DNA of 64,000 nucleotides from [Clostridium] scindens ATCC 35704 (GTDB lineage: Bacteria; Bacillota; Clostridia; Lachnospirales; Lachnospiraceae): contig NZ_CP036170.1 of the NCBI RefSeq assembly GCF_004295125.1, positions 1,297,501 through 1,361,500 on the forward strand. The letters are read 5' to 3'. Shown here one piece after another: positions 52,415 through 61,615 of the stretch. Made by a program: the position numbers and the translations under genes. Under the pieces are notes generated by a model that was given only the letters and a program-made list of their open reading frames with translations, ran no database searches and was not told where the DNA came from. Position 1 is the stretch's first letter, and every line of letters begins with the position of its first letter.

Positions 52415-54580
52415 TTATTTTTTCTCTTCCCACCGTATCTCGCAGGGCTCCAGGGTTACTGTCTTGCAGTTGCCATCGCCATCGTAGAATTTCGTGGTCT
52501 GTGTCTCGTTGGAGTTATTCAGAATCGCGTATTTGCCGCTTTCTGGATATGCGTTGACTTCGCAGTTCAGGTTATCTGCGTACCATACGTGGAAGGCGTC
52601 TTCTTTGTGCGCCGCGTAGTACATGGCTCTCATGAGAAGTCGTGTGTTCTCGTAACTGTATGGAAGTCCGGAGATGTATACGCCGCGGCCTTTTCCGTAG
52701 GTGTTGGCGGCCATGTGGACTTCGTTGTTGGAGTATTCGATGATCTCCGTGTCCGCGGACAGGGCGTAGATATCGTGCTTTACTTCTCCGAATTCGCAGC
52801 AAGCGGTGCGGTCTTTGGTGATGAAGTGGCTATCTAAGGCCTTGGTGAAATACTTGTCCGTGGAGAGCGTGTAGCCCAGTTCTTTGTCAACGCCCAGGAT
52901 GTCGGCCAGTTGGAAGAAGCGCCCCCCGTGGTGTACGGCAGTGGGCTCTCCCACGCCGATGAAGCCGCCGCCTTCGTATACCCATTTGCGGATGGCAGTA
53001 ACCAGCGTTTCGTCCAGCCACTCCTCGCCGCCGGAGAAAGCAGTGCCTGCATCGCCGGCGTTGATGATGACGTCCACATCGGCAGGCACGCCGTTTTCGC
53101 GGATATCGTCGAAACTCAGGAATACCACGTCAACGGCAGCGCCGCTTAGGGATTCCAGGATTCCGAAGTAGGAGTAGGTCTGCTTGTACCACAGCGCATG
53201 AGCCACCATGTAGGCCTGCCAGGAGCGGAGTCTGCCCCAGGAATTGAGGATGGCTACTTTGAGTCCGCTGTAGGGCTTTTTGCCTTTTACGTTGTCGTAG
53301 ATCAGGCGGAATTCATCCGTTACTTTCTCGATATAATCCACGAATTTCGGGAATTTATAAGCCAGGCTGAGATAGCCGCCATATCCGATTCTGTCTACCG
53401 GGTTGCGCATCAGGGCGCGCCTTGCGCTGAGCCAGTTGTCAATGGCTTCGATGCAGGGATCGTTGCCCTCGTAGAAGGTGTCCGGGAAGAAATAGGGAAG
53501 GAATCGTCCTTCTGTATATTTCACTCCTGGTATATCGGAGATGAGACGCAAGGTAGCGCCGCCGCCTACGCTTCCGACTACGGCATCAAGCCCGATGCTT
53601 TCAAAATACGGGCCGTAGGGCTCGGTTCCGATCCAGTTGTCTCCCAGGAACATCATGGCCTCTCTACCGGCCTCGTGGGTGAGGTCTACCAGTTCTTTTG
53701 CCTTTCTGGCAACGAATCTCTGGATGAAATCCATATACTGGCGGTAGGCTTTGGTGGGCACGCGGAAGGTGGAGTTGTAATAGCCGTTGTCCACGATATC
53801 TTCCGGCCTCAGCGCGTAACCATACTCTTGCTCGAATTCTTCCAGCGCCTTGATAGATACGGTAGCGCCATAGCCGAACCAGTCTACGAACTTTTCCTTC
53901 CGGTCGGCGCCGAATACCAGCGTAAAGTGATAGAAAAAGGTGGTGAACCGCACGACATCGGTATCCGGGTTGTCGATCAGCCACTGCTTCAAGTAGTCTT
54001 TGGCAAATGTCCCGGAATTTGCCTGGCGTACATCAAAGGGGATGTCGTGAGGCTTGTCCCCCCAGTCATTGGTGATGTGGTTGTACATCTGCGTAGGATC
54101 CCAGATAGCATATACGAAGAAGGATACCGTGTATTCATGAAACGGCACAGTCTTCTCGATTGTGACAAGATCTTTTTCCTGGTCAACGGACCAGCCGGAT
54201 GCCGGTACGACATCACCTGTGGTGCGATCGATAACCTCCCACCATTTCTTCGGGTCATGTACATAGTCGGCAATCACCTGCTCGCGATAATAGCCGTCCA
54301 GGAAATCAATGGTAACAGAATCGGATGTCGCAAGATTGTGCTTGGACATCAGAAGCATCTGCTGGCACTCATCCATGTGTTCTTTCGCAAATTCATTGTG
54401 CCCCCTGGCTACAAAATAGGTTGTATATATCTTTGCATCCAAAGACTTAATCTCATCATCAAGTTTCGTGCCGTCGCTGTCCCTGAGGGCATCGGCACCC
54501 CAGCGGTCAAGCATTTCCTTTGTCTCTTCCAGAAAATTCGACTCGCTTGGCAAGGTTACTCTTCCTTTTGTCTTTGACAT
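52415..54580 (-). CDS. lnpA: 1,3-beta-galactosyl-N-acetylhexosamine phosphorylase (GH112)
   Basis: A 721-aa GH112 phosphorylase, full length for the family. It splits lacto-N-biose (Gal-beta-1,3-GlcNAc) and galacto-N-biose (Gal-beta-1,3-GalNAc) with phosphate into alpha-galactose-1-phosphate and the free N-acetylhexosamine. The TIM-barrel part includes RFTTFFYHFTLVFGADRKEK, MMFLGDNWIGTEPYGPYF and SVGGGATLRLISDIPG; the glutamine-amidotransferase-like domain follows (DVIINAGDAGTAFSGG, GGGFIGVGEPTAVHHGG). No signal peptide, so it works on imported disaccharide. It is divergent from the CBM9-like gene. AAAGGAGGAG precedes the ATG. Confidence 0.96.
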   Translation of the reverse strand: MSKTKGRVTLPSESNFLEETKEMLDRWGADALRDSDGTKLDDEIKSLDAKIYTTYFVARGHNEFAKEHMDECQQMLLMSKHNLATSDSVTIDFLDGYYREQVIADYVHDPKKWWEVIDRTTGDVVPASGWSVDQEKDLVTIEKTVPFHEYTVSFFVYAIWDPTQMYNHITNDWGDKPHDIPFDVRQANSGTFAKDYLKQWLIDNPDTDVVRFTTFFYHFTLVFGADRKEKFVDWFGYGATVSIKALEEFEQEYGYALRPEDIVDNGYYNSTFRVPTKAYRQYMDFIQRFVARKAKELVDLTHEAGREAMMFLGDNWIGTEPYGPYFESIGLDAVVGSVGGGATLRLISDIPGVKYTEGRFLPYFFPDTFYEGNDPCIEAIDNWLSARRALMRNPVDRIGYGGYLSLAYKFPKFVDYIEKVTDEFRLIYDNVKGKKPYSGLKVAILNSWGRLRSWQAYMVAHALWYKQTYSYFGILESLSGAAVDVVFLSFDDIRENGVPADVDVIINAGDAGTAFSGGEEWLDETLVTAIRKWVYEGGGFIGVGEPTAVHHGGRFFQLADILGVDKELGYTLSTDKYFTKALDSHFITKDRTACCEFGEVKHDIYALSADTEIIEYSNNEVHMAANTYGKGRGVYISGLPYSYENTRLLMRAMYYAAHKEDAFHVWYADNLNCEVNAYPESGKYAILNNSNETQTTKFYDGDGNCKTVTLEPCEIRWEEKK

Positions 54581-54612
54581 AATTCTCCTCCTTTTATCAA
54601 TATCTATATTTG

Positions 54613-54641
54613 AGTATATGCAATACTGCTCAGGATTTCAA
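54613..54641 (-). promoter_or_regulatory. Promoter of the GH112 phosphorylase gene
   Basis: On the minus strand TTGAAA (complement of 54636-54641), 17-bp spacer, TATACT (complement of 54613-54618), about 33 bp before the start codon. Confidence 0.75.
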
Positions 54642-54700
54642 TAGCACGATTGTTGACTTTTTTTGTACTTTTGTGAGTTCACTTTTGCACAATCTTGTTT

Positions 54701-54728
54701 TTGTCAGCGTTTTTTGGTATATTATAAT
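54701..54728 (+). promoter_or_regulatory. Promoter of the CBM9-like/nagB unit
   Basis: TTGTCA (54701-54706), 16-bp spacer, TATAAT (54723-54728). Divergent from the phosphorylase promoter about 60 bp away, leaving room for a shared regulator. Confidence 0.6.
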
Positions 54729-54802
54729 TAGCGGACAAGGGGCAAATGGCAGAAGATAACAAAAAATAAAATAAGGAAAAGGAGTTGGCAAGGGTATTGT
54801 CT

Positions 54803-55429
54803 ATGAAGGTCGAGGTAATCAATAGCGCCAAGGAGTTGGAGAAGTTATCACCGTTTCATGTGGAGTGTCTTCTGTGGGGAACAAAGGAAATACCGGCTAC
54901 ATACGGATACATAGGATTTGTTCCGGGGGATGGCTTCTATATCAAAATGGTATGCGAGGAGAAGGAACCTCTGCGTGCTTATGAAAATGATTTGGATCCG
55001 GTATACAGGGATAGCGCGATGGAAGCGTTTTTCATGTTTGAGTCTGAGAAAGAAAGGAGCGGCCTTGCAACTTATTTGAATTTTGAAGCGAATGCCAATG
55101 GGGCGCTGCTGGCTGCATACGGAAAAGACCGGACCTACCGGACTTGCTTTACCAAAGAGGAATTAAAAGGCTTTGCGTGCGAGGCGCAGATACTGGAAGA
55201 CCGGTGGACGATCAGTTTCCGGATCGGAATAGACATTCTGGAGAGGATATACGGACCGCTTCATCTGCAAGCGGGCAGCACCTTTACCTGCAACTTTTAT
55301 AAGATATCCGAGGCAAAGGAGATCGAGCATTATGCTTCCTATTCCCCGATCAAGACGACTATCCCAAGCTTCCATCTGCCAGAATTTTTTGCTATGGCGG
55401 AGATTGTCAAGAGGCAGGGCCAGAACTAA
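54803..55429 (+). CDS. CBM9-like carbohydrate-binding domain protein (cytoplasmic)
   Basis: About 208 aa resembling the family-9-type carbohydrate-binding domain proteins found beside glycan genes: GYIGFVPGDGFYIKMVCEE, DSAMEAFFMFE, YLNFEANANGALLAAYG and a C-terminal TFTCNFYKI. No signal peptide, so it acts inside the cell. Role unknown; its place opposite lnpA suggests glycan sensing or handling. ATG 54803 (AAGGG before it) is preferred to TTG 54785, which abuts the AAGGAG. Confidence 0.7.
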   Translation: MKVEVINSAKELEKLSPFHVECLLWGTKEIPATYGYIGFVPGDGFYIKMVCEEKEPLRAYENDLDPVYRDSAMEAFFMFESEKERSGLATYLNFEANANGALLAAYGKDRTYRTCFTKEELKGFACEAQILEDRWTISFRIGIDILERIYGPLHLQAGSTFTCNFYKISEAKEIEHYASYSPIKTTIPSFHLPEFFAMAEIVKRQGQN

Positions 55430-55477
55430 AGAACAAATAAATCAATATATTAATATGTATATCAAGGAGGATGTATT

Positions 55478-56212
55478 ATGAGAATCATCAAAGCAGCAGA
55501 TTATCAGGATATGAGCAGAAAGGCAGCGAATCTTATCTCTGCCCAGGTAATTATGAAGCCGGATAGCGTACTGGGACTGGCAACAGGCTCTACGCCAATC
55601 GGAGCATACCAGAAGTTGGTGGAATGGTGCAAGAACGGGGATCTGGACTTCTCAACCGTGAAATCCGTGAATCTGGACGAATACAAGGGGCTTCCAAGAA
55701 CCAATGATCAGAGTTACTACTACTTTATGCACGAAAATCTGTTTGACAAGGTAAATATCAATCCGGCAAACACGCATCTTCCGGACGGCACGGAGCCAGA
55801 CAGCGATAAGGAATGCGCAAGATATGAGGCGCTGATCCAGTCTCTTGGGGGTGTAGACCTCCAGCTTCTGGGACTTGGCCACAATGGCCATATCGGATTC
55901 AATGAGCCGGCAGATGAATTTGACAAAGTTACCCATTGCGTAGATCTTCAGGAGAGTACTATCGAAGCGAACAAGAGATTCTTCGCTTCCGCGGATGATG
56001 TTCCCAGACAGGCATATACCATGGGAATCGGCACGATCATGCAGGCAAAGAAGATCCTGGTGGTAGTGAGCGGGGAAGATAAGGCCGACATTGTGGCAAA
56101 AGCCTTCTTTGGATCAGTTACTCCTCAGGTTCCAGCATCCATCCTTCAGATGCATCAGGATGTAACGCTGGTGGCTGATGCTGCGGCATTGTCCAAAGTG
56201 CCTCAGAAATAA
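55478..56212 (+). CDS. nagB: Glucosamine-6-phosphate deaminase
   Basis: A 244-aa NagB. Landmarks: VLGLATGSTPIGAYQKLV, SVNLDEYKGL, QLLGLGHNGHIGFNEP and ESTIEANKRFF. It converts glucosamine-6-phosphate to fructose-6-phosphate and ammonia, sending the amino sugar half of lacto-N-biose into glycolysis. The matching NagA deacetylase is not in the window. AAGGAGGATG precedes the start. Confidence 0.95.
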   Translation: MRIIKAADYQDMSRKAANLISAQVIMKPDSVLGLATGSTPIGAYQKLVEWCKNGDLDFSTVKSVNLDEYKGLPRTNDQSYYYFMHENLFDKVNINPANTHLPDGTEPDSDKECARYEALIQSLGGVDLQLLGLGHNGHIGFNEPADEFDKVTHCVDLQESTIEANKRFFASADDVPRQAYTMGIGTIMQAKKILVVVSGEDKADIVAKAFFGSVTPQVPASILQMHQDVTLVADAAALSKVPQK

Positions 56213-56294
56213 GGAAGGCCGGACCCGGAAGAAGGGAACTGTAATAAAAGGCAGGATATTGAGGTATAAGAGTGAAAAGAATGGCAGAGGAAAG

Positions 56295-57209
56295 TCAGAA
56301 ACTTCCCTCTGCCATTGCTTTAATTGAAGAAGCATATTCAGAAGGCGTCATTCCGGTCACCTTTTTGAATTGCCTGGAAAAGTAGTGGATGGACGTGTAG
56401 CCTAAGTGCTCGGATATCTGAGTAAAATTCATACGATTGGTCCGGATCATCTCCTTGGCGGCATTAATCTTAAGAAGGGAAAAGTATTCGATAATGCCCA
56501 GGTTGCAGTGCTCCTTGAATATCTTCTGGAGCTGGGAGCGGCCGATCAGGTTGTCCCGGCAGATCTGCTCGATAGTCACGTGGGAACTCAGGTTGCTCTC
56601 CAGGTAATCCGCCACCCGGTTGAAGATCTCCGTGTCGCTCTTACTCTTGGTAGCCTTGGGCGGCTCGATCTTAGGGAGCCGCTTTCTCACCACGATTGGA
56701 TTGGAATATCTTCGGATGAGGTGGATGAGGAAATGCTCCAGGTATAAGCGGATCAACTGCTCGGCGCCAAACATATCCGGGTCTTTCTGGGGCATATTCT
56801 GCAGATAGGGGTCGTCCAGGCGGCAGTCAAAGCATCGCCTTGCTTCTATTATAATGTCTGCCAGAAGATTCCGTTCCGTCTCGTCAATCCGCAGAATCCG
56901 CTTCTTGAAGAAACGCATGGCCTCGTCCTCGCATTTGAATGAGATTACCACAAGATTGGGCGCGGTCTCCCCGGTAGCCCTTACATTGTGGAATTCATTT
57001 GGCTGATGGAATGCCACATCCCCTTTCTTAAGCACGGTAAATGTCTTGCCGGCGGTTACCCCGACCTCTCCTTTGTCTACGCAGATGAACTCCCAAAAAT
57101 TGTGGGATTCCCCCTCAAAGGTGAAGTCGCTCATATATTCAAAGTAGTGTATGCTGTATATCTTGCTTACGGATATTGAGTTCCTGAGATTGATTCCATT
57201 ATATCCCAT
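56295..57209 (-). CDS. AraC-family transcriptional regulator of the lacto-N-biose locus
   Basis: A 304-aa regulator. N-terminal cupin sensor (FWEFICVDKGEVGVTAGKTF, VAFHQPNEFHNVRATGE), linker, then the AraC double HTH (VTIEQICRDNLIGRSQLQKI; FTQISEHLGYTSIHYFSRQF; GMTPSEYASS). ATG 57209 is preferred because AGAGAGG lies before it; the longer frame to 57383 crosses the promoter region of the next operon. It is divergent from the binding-protein operon and probably controls it. Confidence 0.9.
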   Translation of the reverse strand: MGYNGINLRNSISVSKIYSIHYFEYMSDFTFEGESHNFWEFICVDKGEVGVTAGKTFTVLKKGDVAFHQPNEFHNVRATGETAPNLVVISFKCEDEAMRFFKKRILRIDETERNLLADIIIEARRCFDCRLDDPYLQNMPQKDPDMFGAEQLIRLYLEHFLIHLIRRYSNPIVVRKRLPKIEPPKATKSKSDTEIFNRVADYLESNLSSHVTIEQICRDNLIGRSQLQKIFKEHCNLGIIEYFSLLKINAAKEMIRTNRMNFTQISEHLGYTSIHYFSRQFKKVTGMTPSEYASSIKAMAEGSF

Positions 57210-57417
57210 ATCTAAACCTCTCTTTTGTGAAATGTATAAAAAGTCTGGTAAAATTTTTTGGTCATTCTTACTAATATAATACCTTATTTTTTGTATAAAA
57301 TCAAAACAAAAATGCGGATAGTGCAAATTAAGAATATTTTCAGATAAAGATTTTTGTGCACCTTTATAATACAATGGATACAAGCAACAAGATAATCTTT
57401 ATAGGAGGTAAAGTATT

Positions 57418-58728
57418 ATGAAAAAGAAAATTGTAAGTGTGCTTTTGTGTGTAGCGATGGTTGCAACTATGGCAGTCGGCTGCGGCGGAAAGAAAACCGA
57501 CGGTGACGGCGGAAGCAGCAAGGGCGGAGACAAACTTGTTTACTGGGCAATGTGGAGCGAGGATGAGCCACAGGCAAAGGTAATCAAAGACGCGATCGCT
57601 AAGTATACGGAAGACACAGGCGTGAAGGTTGATGTTCAGTTCAAAGGCCGTAACGGACAGCGTGAAGGACTTCAGCCAGCACTGGATGCAAAGCAGAACA
57701 TTGACTTATTTGACGAAGATGTTAACCGTGTAAACGGAACATGGGGCAAATATCTGATGGATCTGGAAGACATGGCAAAAGACTATGAGGCAGAGCACGG
57801 CAATGAGACGCTGTTCAAGATTGCACGTAATGCATATGGTCAGACTCATGACGGAGATGACACATTACATACGATTCCTTATCAGCCTTCTATTTTCGGA
57901 TTCTTCTACAATAAGACATTGTTTGACAAAGCAGGCATAGAAGCTGTTCCTACAACATGGGAAGAACTGGATGCAGCATGTGCGAAGTTAAAAGAAGCAG
58001 GAATCACTCCTATCACAGCTGATGATGCTTATATGACATCCTTTATCGGAATGCATCTTGCAAGATATATCGGACAGGACGGCGTAAAGTCTCTTGTTAC
58101 AGGCGAGGAAGTAAACGGCGAATCTGTTAAATGGGATGACCCAAGAGTTCTTGCAGCAGCAGAAAGTTTTGCTGATTTTGCAGAGAAAGGCTACTTTTCT
58201 AAGAACATCGCAACAAACAAATATCCTGCAGGCCAGAACCAGGAATTCGCTCCTGGCGAAGCTGCAATCGTAATCTGTGGATCTTGGCTTCCGAACGAAG
58301 CAAAAGAATCCGTAGCAGACGATCTTGAGTGGGGCTACTTCAACTATCCATCAGTTCCGGACGGAACAGATGACAGCACAGCCAACAACATTGCAAACCA
58401 GGTATTTGCAATTAACAAAGATTCTAAGATGGCTGACGAAGCATTCGAGCTGATTACTTATATCACCACTGGCGAATTTGACAAGAAGATGACGGAAGAA
58501 GCTCTTTGCATCCCGACAGACAAGGCAAATTCTGATGCTTGGCCGACAGAACTGGCTGGCGTGAAAGAAGGCTTTGATGCAACTACAACATACTATGACT
58601 GGGCAGCAGGCGTTGAGAGCAACAACGACCTTACACCAGTACTTCAGCAGAATACGCTTGACCTTGCGGCTGGCAAGATTGACGCGGCAGGATTCATTAC
58701 AGCAATGACGAAAGCTGCTGGACAATAA
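57418..58728 (+). CDS. Sugar ABC transporter substrate-binding lipoprotein, probably for lacto-N-biose/galacto-N-biose
   Basis: A 436-aa SBP_bac_1 lipoprotein with lipobox AVGC (Cys about 21). Family features: LVYWAMWSEDEPQAKVIKDA, DLFDEDVNRVNGTWG, TIPYQPSIFGFFYNKTLFD. Its operon encodes the kinase, nucleotidyltransferase and epimerase for lacto-N-biose, so that disaccharide is the likely cargo (inference). TAGGAGG precedes the ATG; TATAAT at 57365-57370 is the probable -10. The longer gap after it (109 bp) has no clear terminator. Confidence 0.9.
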   Translation: MKKKIVSVLLCVAMVATMAVGCGGKKTDGDGGSSKGGDKLVYWAMWSEDEPQAKVIKDAIAKYTEDTGVKVDVQFKGRNGQREGLQPALDAKQNIDLFDEDVNRVNGTWGKYLMDLEDMAKDYEAEHGNETLFKIARNAYGQTHDGDDTLHTIPYQPSIFGFFYNKTLFDKAGIEAVPTTWEELDAACAKLKEAGITPITADDAYMTSFIGMHLARYIGQDGVKSLVTGEEVNGESVKWDDPRVLAAAESFADFAEKGYFSKNIATNKYPAGQNQEFAPGEAAIVICGSWLPNEAKESVADDLEWGYFNYPSVPDGTDDSTANNIANQVFAINKDSKMADEAFELITYITTGEFDKKMTEEALCIPTDKANSDAWPTELAGVKEGFDATTTYYDWAAGVESNNDLTPVLQQNTLDLAAGKIDAAGFITAMTKAAGQ

Positions 58729-58837
58729 GAACTAAAAAAGTTATACTTGTCAGGTAAGACAAGTGCACAATATGGTGGCAGGGCGGTACACTACGCTGCC
58801 ACCATATTTTATAGAGAGGAAAAGGAGGGCATAGCAA

Positions 58838-59743
58838 ATGAAGAAGAATAAGAAAATGATAATTGGCTTTATTGCGCCTGCGGTTATCATCTTCCTCATT
58901 GTATTCTTATATCCCATTATCAGGACAATCATGATGAGTATGTATAAGATTGAGTCTGTAACGGATACCATGGAATATTGGACATTTGTGGGATTACAGA
59001 ACTATCAGAAACTATTCACGACATCAATATTCAAGACGGCGATGTTTAATATTTTCAAGATCTGGGCCATCGGCGGAGCGATTGTATTGGCAGTATCTCT
59101 GCTGTTTGCAGTAATCCTAACCAGCGGAGTCCGTGGGAAAAAAGCATTTCGTGCAATCATATATCTGCCGAATATCGTCAGCGCGGTTGCACTTGCAACA
59201 ATGTGGCTGCAGTACGTATACAGTTCCAAGTTTGGCTTGTTAAAGTCATTCCTGGATTCCATCGGCCTTCATAAGCTGGCTGACACTCCATGGCTGGACA
59301 CGGATCATAAGTTCTGGGCATTGCTGTTTGCATACTGCTTCGGCATGATCGGATACCATATGCTGATCTGGATGAGCGGTATCGAGAGAATCAGTCCGGA
59401 TCTTTATGAAGCAGCAACCATTGACGGCGCAAATAAGCCGCAGCAGTTCCGTTTTATGACACTTCCTCTCTTAAAAGGCGTGTTTAAGACCAATATCACC
59501 ATGTGGTCAGTCAGTGCGGCGGCATTCTTCGTATGGTCTCAGCTGTTCTCCACCGTTACGGCGGATAAGGCCACGATCGTGCCGGTACAGTACATGTACA
59601 TGCACACGTTCGGAGCCGGCAATGCGGTGACAGAGAGAAATGCCGGATACGGCGCGGCTATCGGCATTATCCTTTGCCTGTGCGTCGTAATTATATTTAC
59701 AATTTGTAACAAACTTATCAAAGATGACGATCTTGAATTTTAG
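58838..59743 (+). CDS. Sugar ABC transporter permease, MalF type
   Basis: A 301-aa permease with six helices. The EAA loop reads LYEAATIDGANKPQQFRFMT (about 188-207). AAGGAGGG precedes the ATG. Together with the next gene it makes the membrane channel; no ATPase is encoded in the locus. Confidence 0.92.
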   Translation: MKKNKKMIIGFIAPAVIIFLIVFLYPIIRTIMMSMYKIESVTDTMEYWTFVGLQNYQKLFTTSIFKTAMFNIFKIWAIGGAIVLAVSLLFAVILTSGVRGKKAFRAIIYLPNIVSAVALATMWLQYVYSSKFGLLKSFLDSIGLHKLADTPWLDTDHKFWALLFAYCFGMIGYHMLIWMSGIERISPDLYEAATIDGANKPQQFRFMTLPLLKGVFKTNITMWSVSAAAFFVWSQLFSTVTADKATIVPVQYMYMHTFGAGNAVTERNAGYGAAIGIILCLCVVIIFTICNKLIKDDDLEF

Positions 59744-59758
59744 AAAGGAGGAGCGGTT

Positions 59759-60643
59759 ATGGCTAAGGAAAAAGAAAAAAAGGTTAGAGAAAAGATTAAT
59801 TGGAAAAAAGAATTTAAACTGGCTCCCGGATATATCGTCATCATCTTATGGGTAATATTTACATTCATGCTTCTTGGATGGATACTTGCGGCCAGTCTGT
59901 CAACTACGGCGGATATCTTTGCCGGCAAGGCGCTGAAGTTCCCTACGGGACTGCATTTTGAGAATTACGCGCAGGCATGGGGATCCGGAGGTGTCGCTAC
60001 GTTCTTCATGAACTCATTGCTGTATGCGCTGGTATCATGCGTGCTGCTGATTTTGATCTGCGCTCCCGCGGCATACGTACTGTCGAGATTTACCTTCCTT
60101 GGAAACAAGGTAATTCAGACAAGTTTTGTGTCTGCCATGGGAATTCCGATCACGATGATCGTGCTTCCGCTGTTCAGCATAGTGGCAAACATGGGAATTC
60201 TGAACAACGTATTTGCCAGCAAGATTACGCTGATCTTCTTATATATAGGAATCAACATTCCATACACCACGATCTTCCTGCTGACATTCTTCTCAAACCT
60301 GTCGCGGACATATGAAGAGGCGGCAGCCATAGACGGATGCCCTCCGACGAAGACCTTCTGGAAGATCATGTTCCCAATGGCGCAGTCAGGCCTTGTAACG
60401 GTTACGATCTTTAACTTCATTAATATATGGAACGAATATTTCCTGTCATTAATATTTGCAAACAACGACGCTCTGCGTCCGGTTGCCGTAGGACTCTACG
60501 GAATGCTCCAGTCCATGCAGTACACAGGAAACTGGTCAGGCATGTTCGCGGCAGTTATCATCGTATTCCTGCCGACATTTATCCTGTATATTTTCCTGTC
60601 AGAGAAGATTATCGGAGGCGTTACCGGAGGCATCAAGGGCTAG
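59759..60643 (+). CDS. Sugar ABC transporter permease, MalG type
   Basis: A 294-aa permease. The Lys-rich N-terminus (EKEKKVREKINWKKE) is followed by six helices, EAA loop TYEEAAAIDGCPPTKTFWKI, and C-terminus IIGGVTGGIKG. AAAGGAGG precedes the ATG, 15 bp after the MalF-type stop. Confidence 0.92.
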   Translation: MAKEKEKKVREKINWKKEFKLAPGYIVIILWVIFTFMLLGWILAASLSTTADIFAGKALKFPTGLHFENYAQAWGSGGVATFFMNSLLYALVSCVLLILICAPAAYVLSRFTFLGNKVIQTSFVSAMGIPITMIVLPLFSIVANMGILNNVFASKITLIFLYIGINIPYTTIFLLTFFSNLSRTYEEAAAIDGCPPTKTFWKIMFPMAQSGLVTVTIFNFINIWNEYFLSLIFANNDALRPVAVGLYGMLQSMQYTGNWSGMFAAVIIVFLPTFILYIFLSEKIIGGVTGGIKG

Positions 60644-60688
60644 TCGTTTGAACATTACATACATATTTATAAGCTTGGAGGTAGAACA

Positions 60689-61615
60689 ATGAATAAGCCA
60701 GTATTGGTTATCATGGCGGCAGGAATGGGAAGCCGCTATGGTGGATTAAAGCAGATTGACCCAGTAGACTCAGATGGACACATTATCATGGACTTTTCCA
60801 TGTATGATGCGAAGCAGGCAGGATTTGAAAAAGTAATCTTTATCATCAAGAAGGAAAACGAAGCAGACTTTAAAGAGGCTGTGGGGGACCGTATGGCAAA
60901 ATATATGGACGTATCCTATGCGTACCAGGAACTTGCCAGCATTCCGGAGGGCTATGAAGTTCCGGAAGGCAGGGTGAAGCCATGGGGAACGGCGCACGCA
61001 GTCTTAAGCTGTATCTCTTTGATTGACGGGCCATTTGCAGTCATCAATGCAGATGATTATTACGGGCAGGAAGCATTTAAATTAATCTATGATTATCTAG
61101 CATCCCACCAGGATGACGACAAGTACCGTTACACCATGGTGGGCTACCATCTTGGCAATACAGTGACAGACAACGGGCATGTTGCCCGCGGAGTCTGCGA
61201 TATGAATGAAAAGGGCGAACTGATCGCTATCAACGAAAGAACCAGGATCGAGAAGCACGATGGCGGCATTGCCTTTACGGAAGACGACGGAGAGACGTGG
61301 AACTTTGTTCCGGCAGATACGACGGTATCTATGAATATGTGGGGATTTACCAAGAGTATTCTGAAGGAGATAGAAGAAGGATTCCCGGCATTCCTTGACA
61401 AGGGGCTTAAGGAGAATCCGATGAAGTGTGAGTACTTCCTGCCGACGGTTGTCAGCAATCTTCTGGGCGAGGACCGGGCAACCGTTGCAGTCCTCAAGTC
61501 CGCGGATAAATGGTATGGAGTGACTTATAAAGAGGATAAGCCGGTGGTAGTGGAAGCCATACAGAAGATGAAAGATGAGGGACGCTATCCTCAGCATCTT
61601 TGGGAGGAAGCATAA
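60689..61615 (+). CDS. UGP/NTP-transferase-type sugar nucleotidyltransferase of the lacto-N-biose pathway
   Basis: A 308-aa nucleotidyltransferase. The nucleotide-binding loop is VIMAAGMGSRYGGLKQ; GTAHAVLSCIS and the metal-binding FAVINADDYYG follow. In the bifidobacterial pathway this step is done by LnpC, a GalT-family transferase; here the slot between transporter and NahK holds this unrelated type. It most likely uses UTP to make UDP-galactose and/or UDP-HexNAc from the 1-phosphates (inference from position). Its stop overlaps the kinase start (TAATG). Confidence 0.85.
   Translation: MNKPVLVIMAAGMGSRYGGLKQIDPVDSDGHIIMDFSMYDAKQAGFEKVIFIIKKENEADFKEAVGDRMAKYMDVSYAYQELASIPEGYEVPEGRVKPWGTAHAVLSCISLIDGPFAVINADDYYGQEAFKLIYDYLASHQDDDKYRYTMVGYHLGNTVTDNGHVARGVCDMNEKGELIAINERTRIEKHDGGIAFTEDDGETWNFVPADTTVSMNMWGFTKSILKEIEEGFPAFLDKGLKENPMKCEYFLPTVVSNLLGEDRATVAVLKSADKWYGVTYKEDKPVVVEAIQKMKDEGRYPQHLWEEA

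Noticed and set aside
53198-54577. 459-codon open frame on the plus strand
   Set aside because: It is antisense to the GH112 phosphorylase, whose conserved motifs and ribosome binding site are clear.
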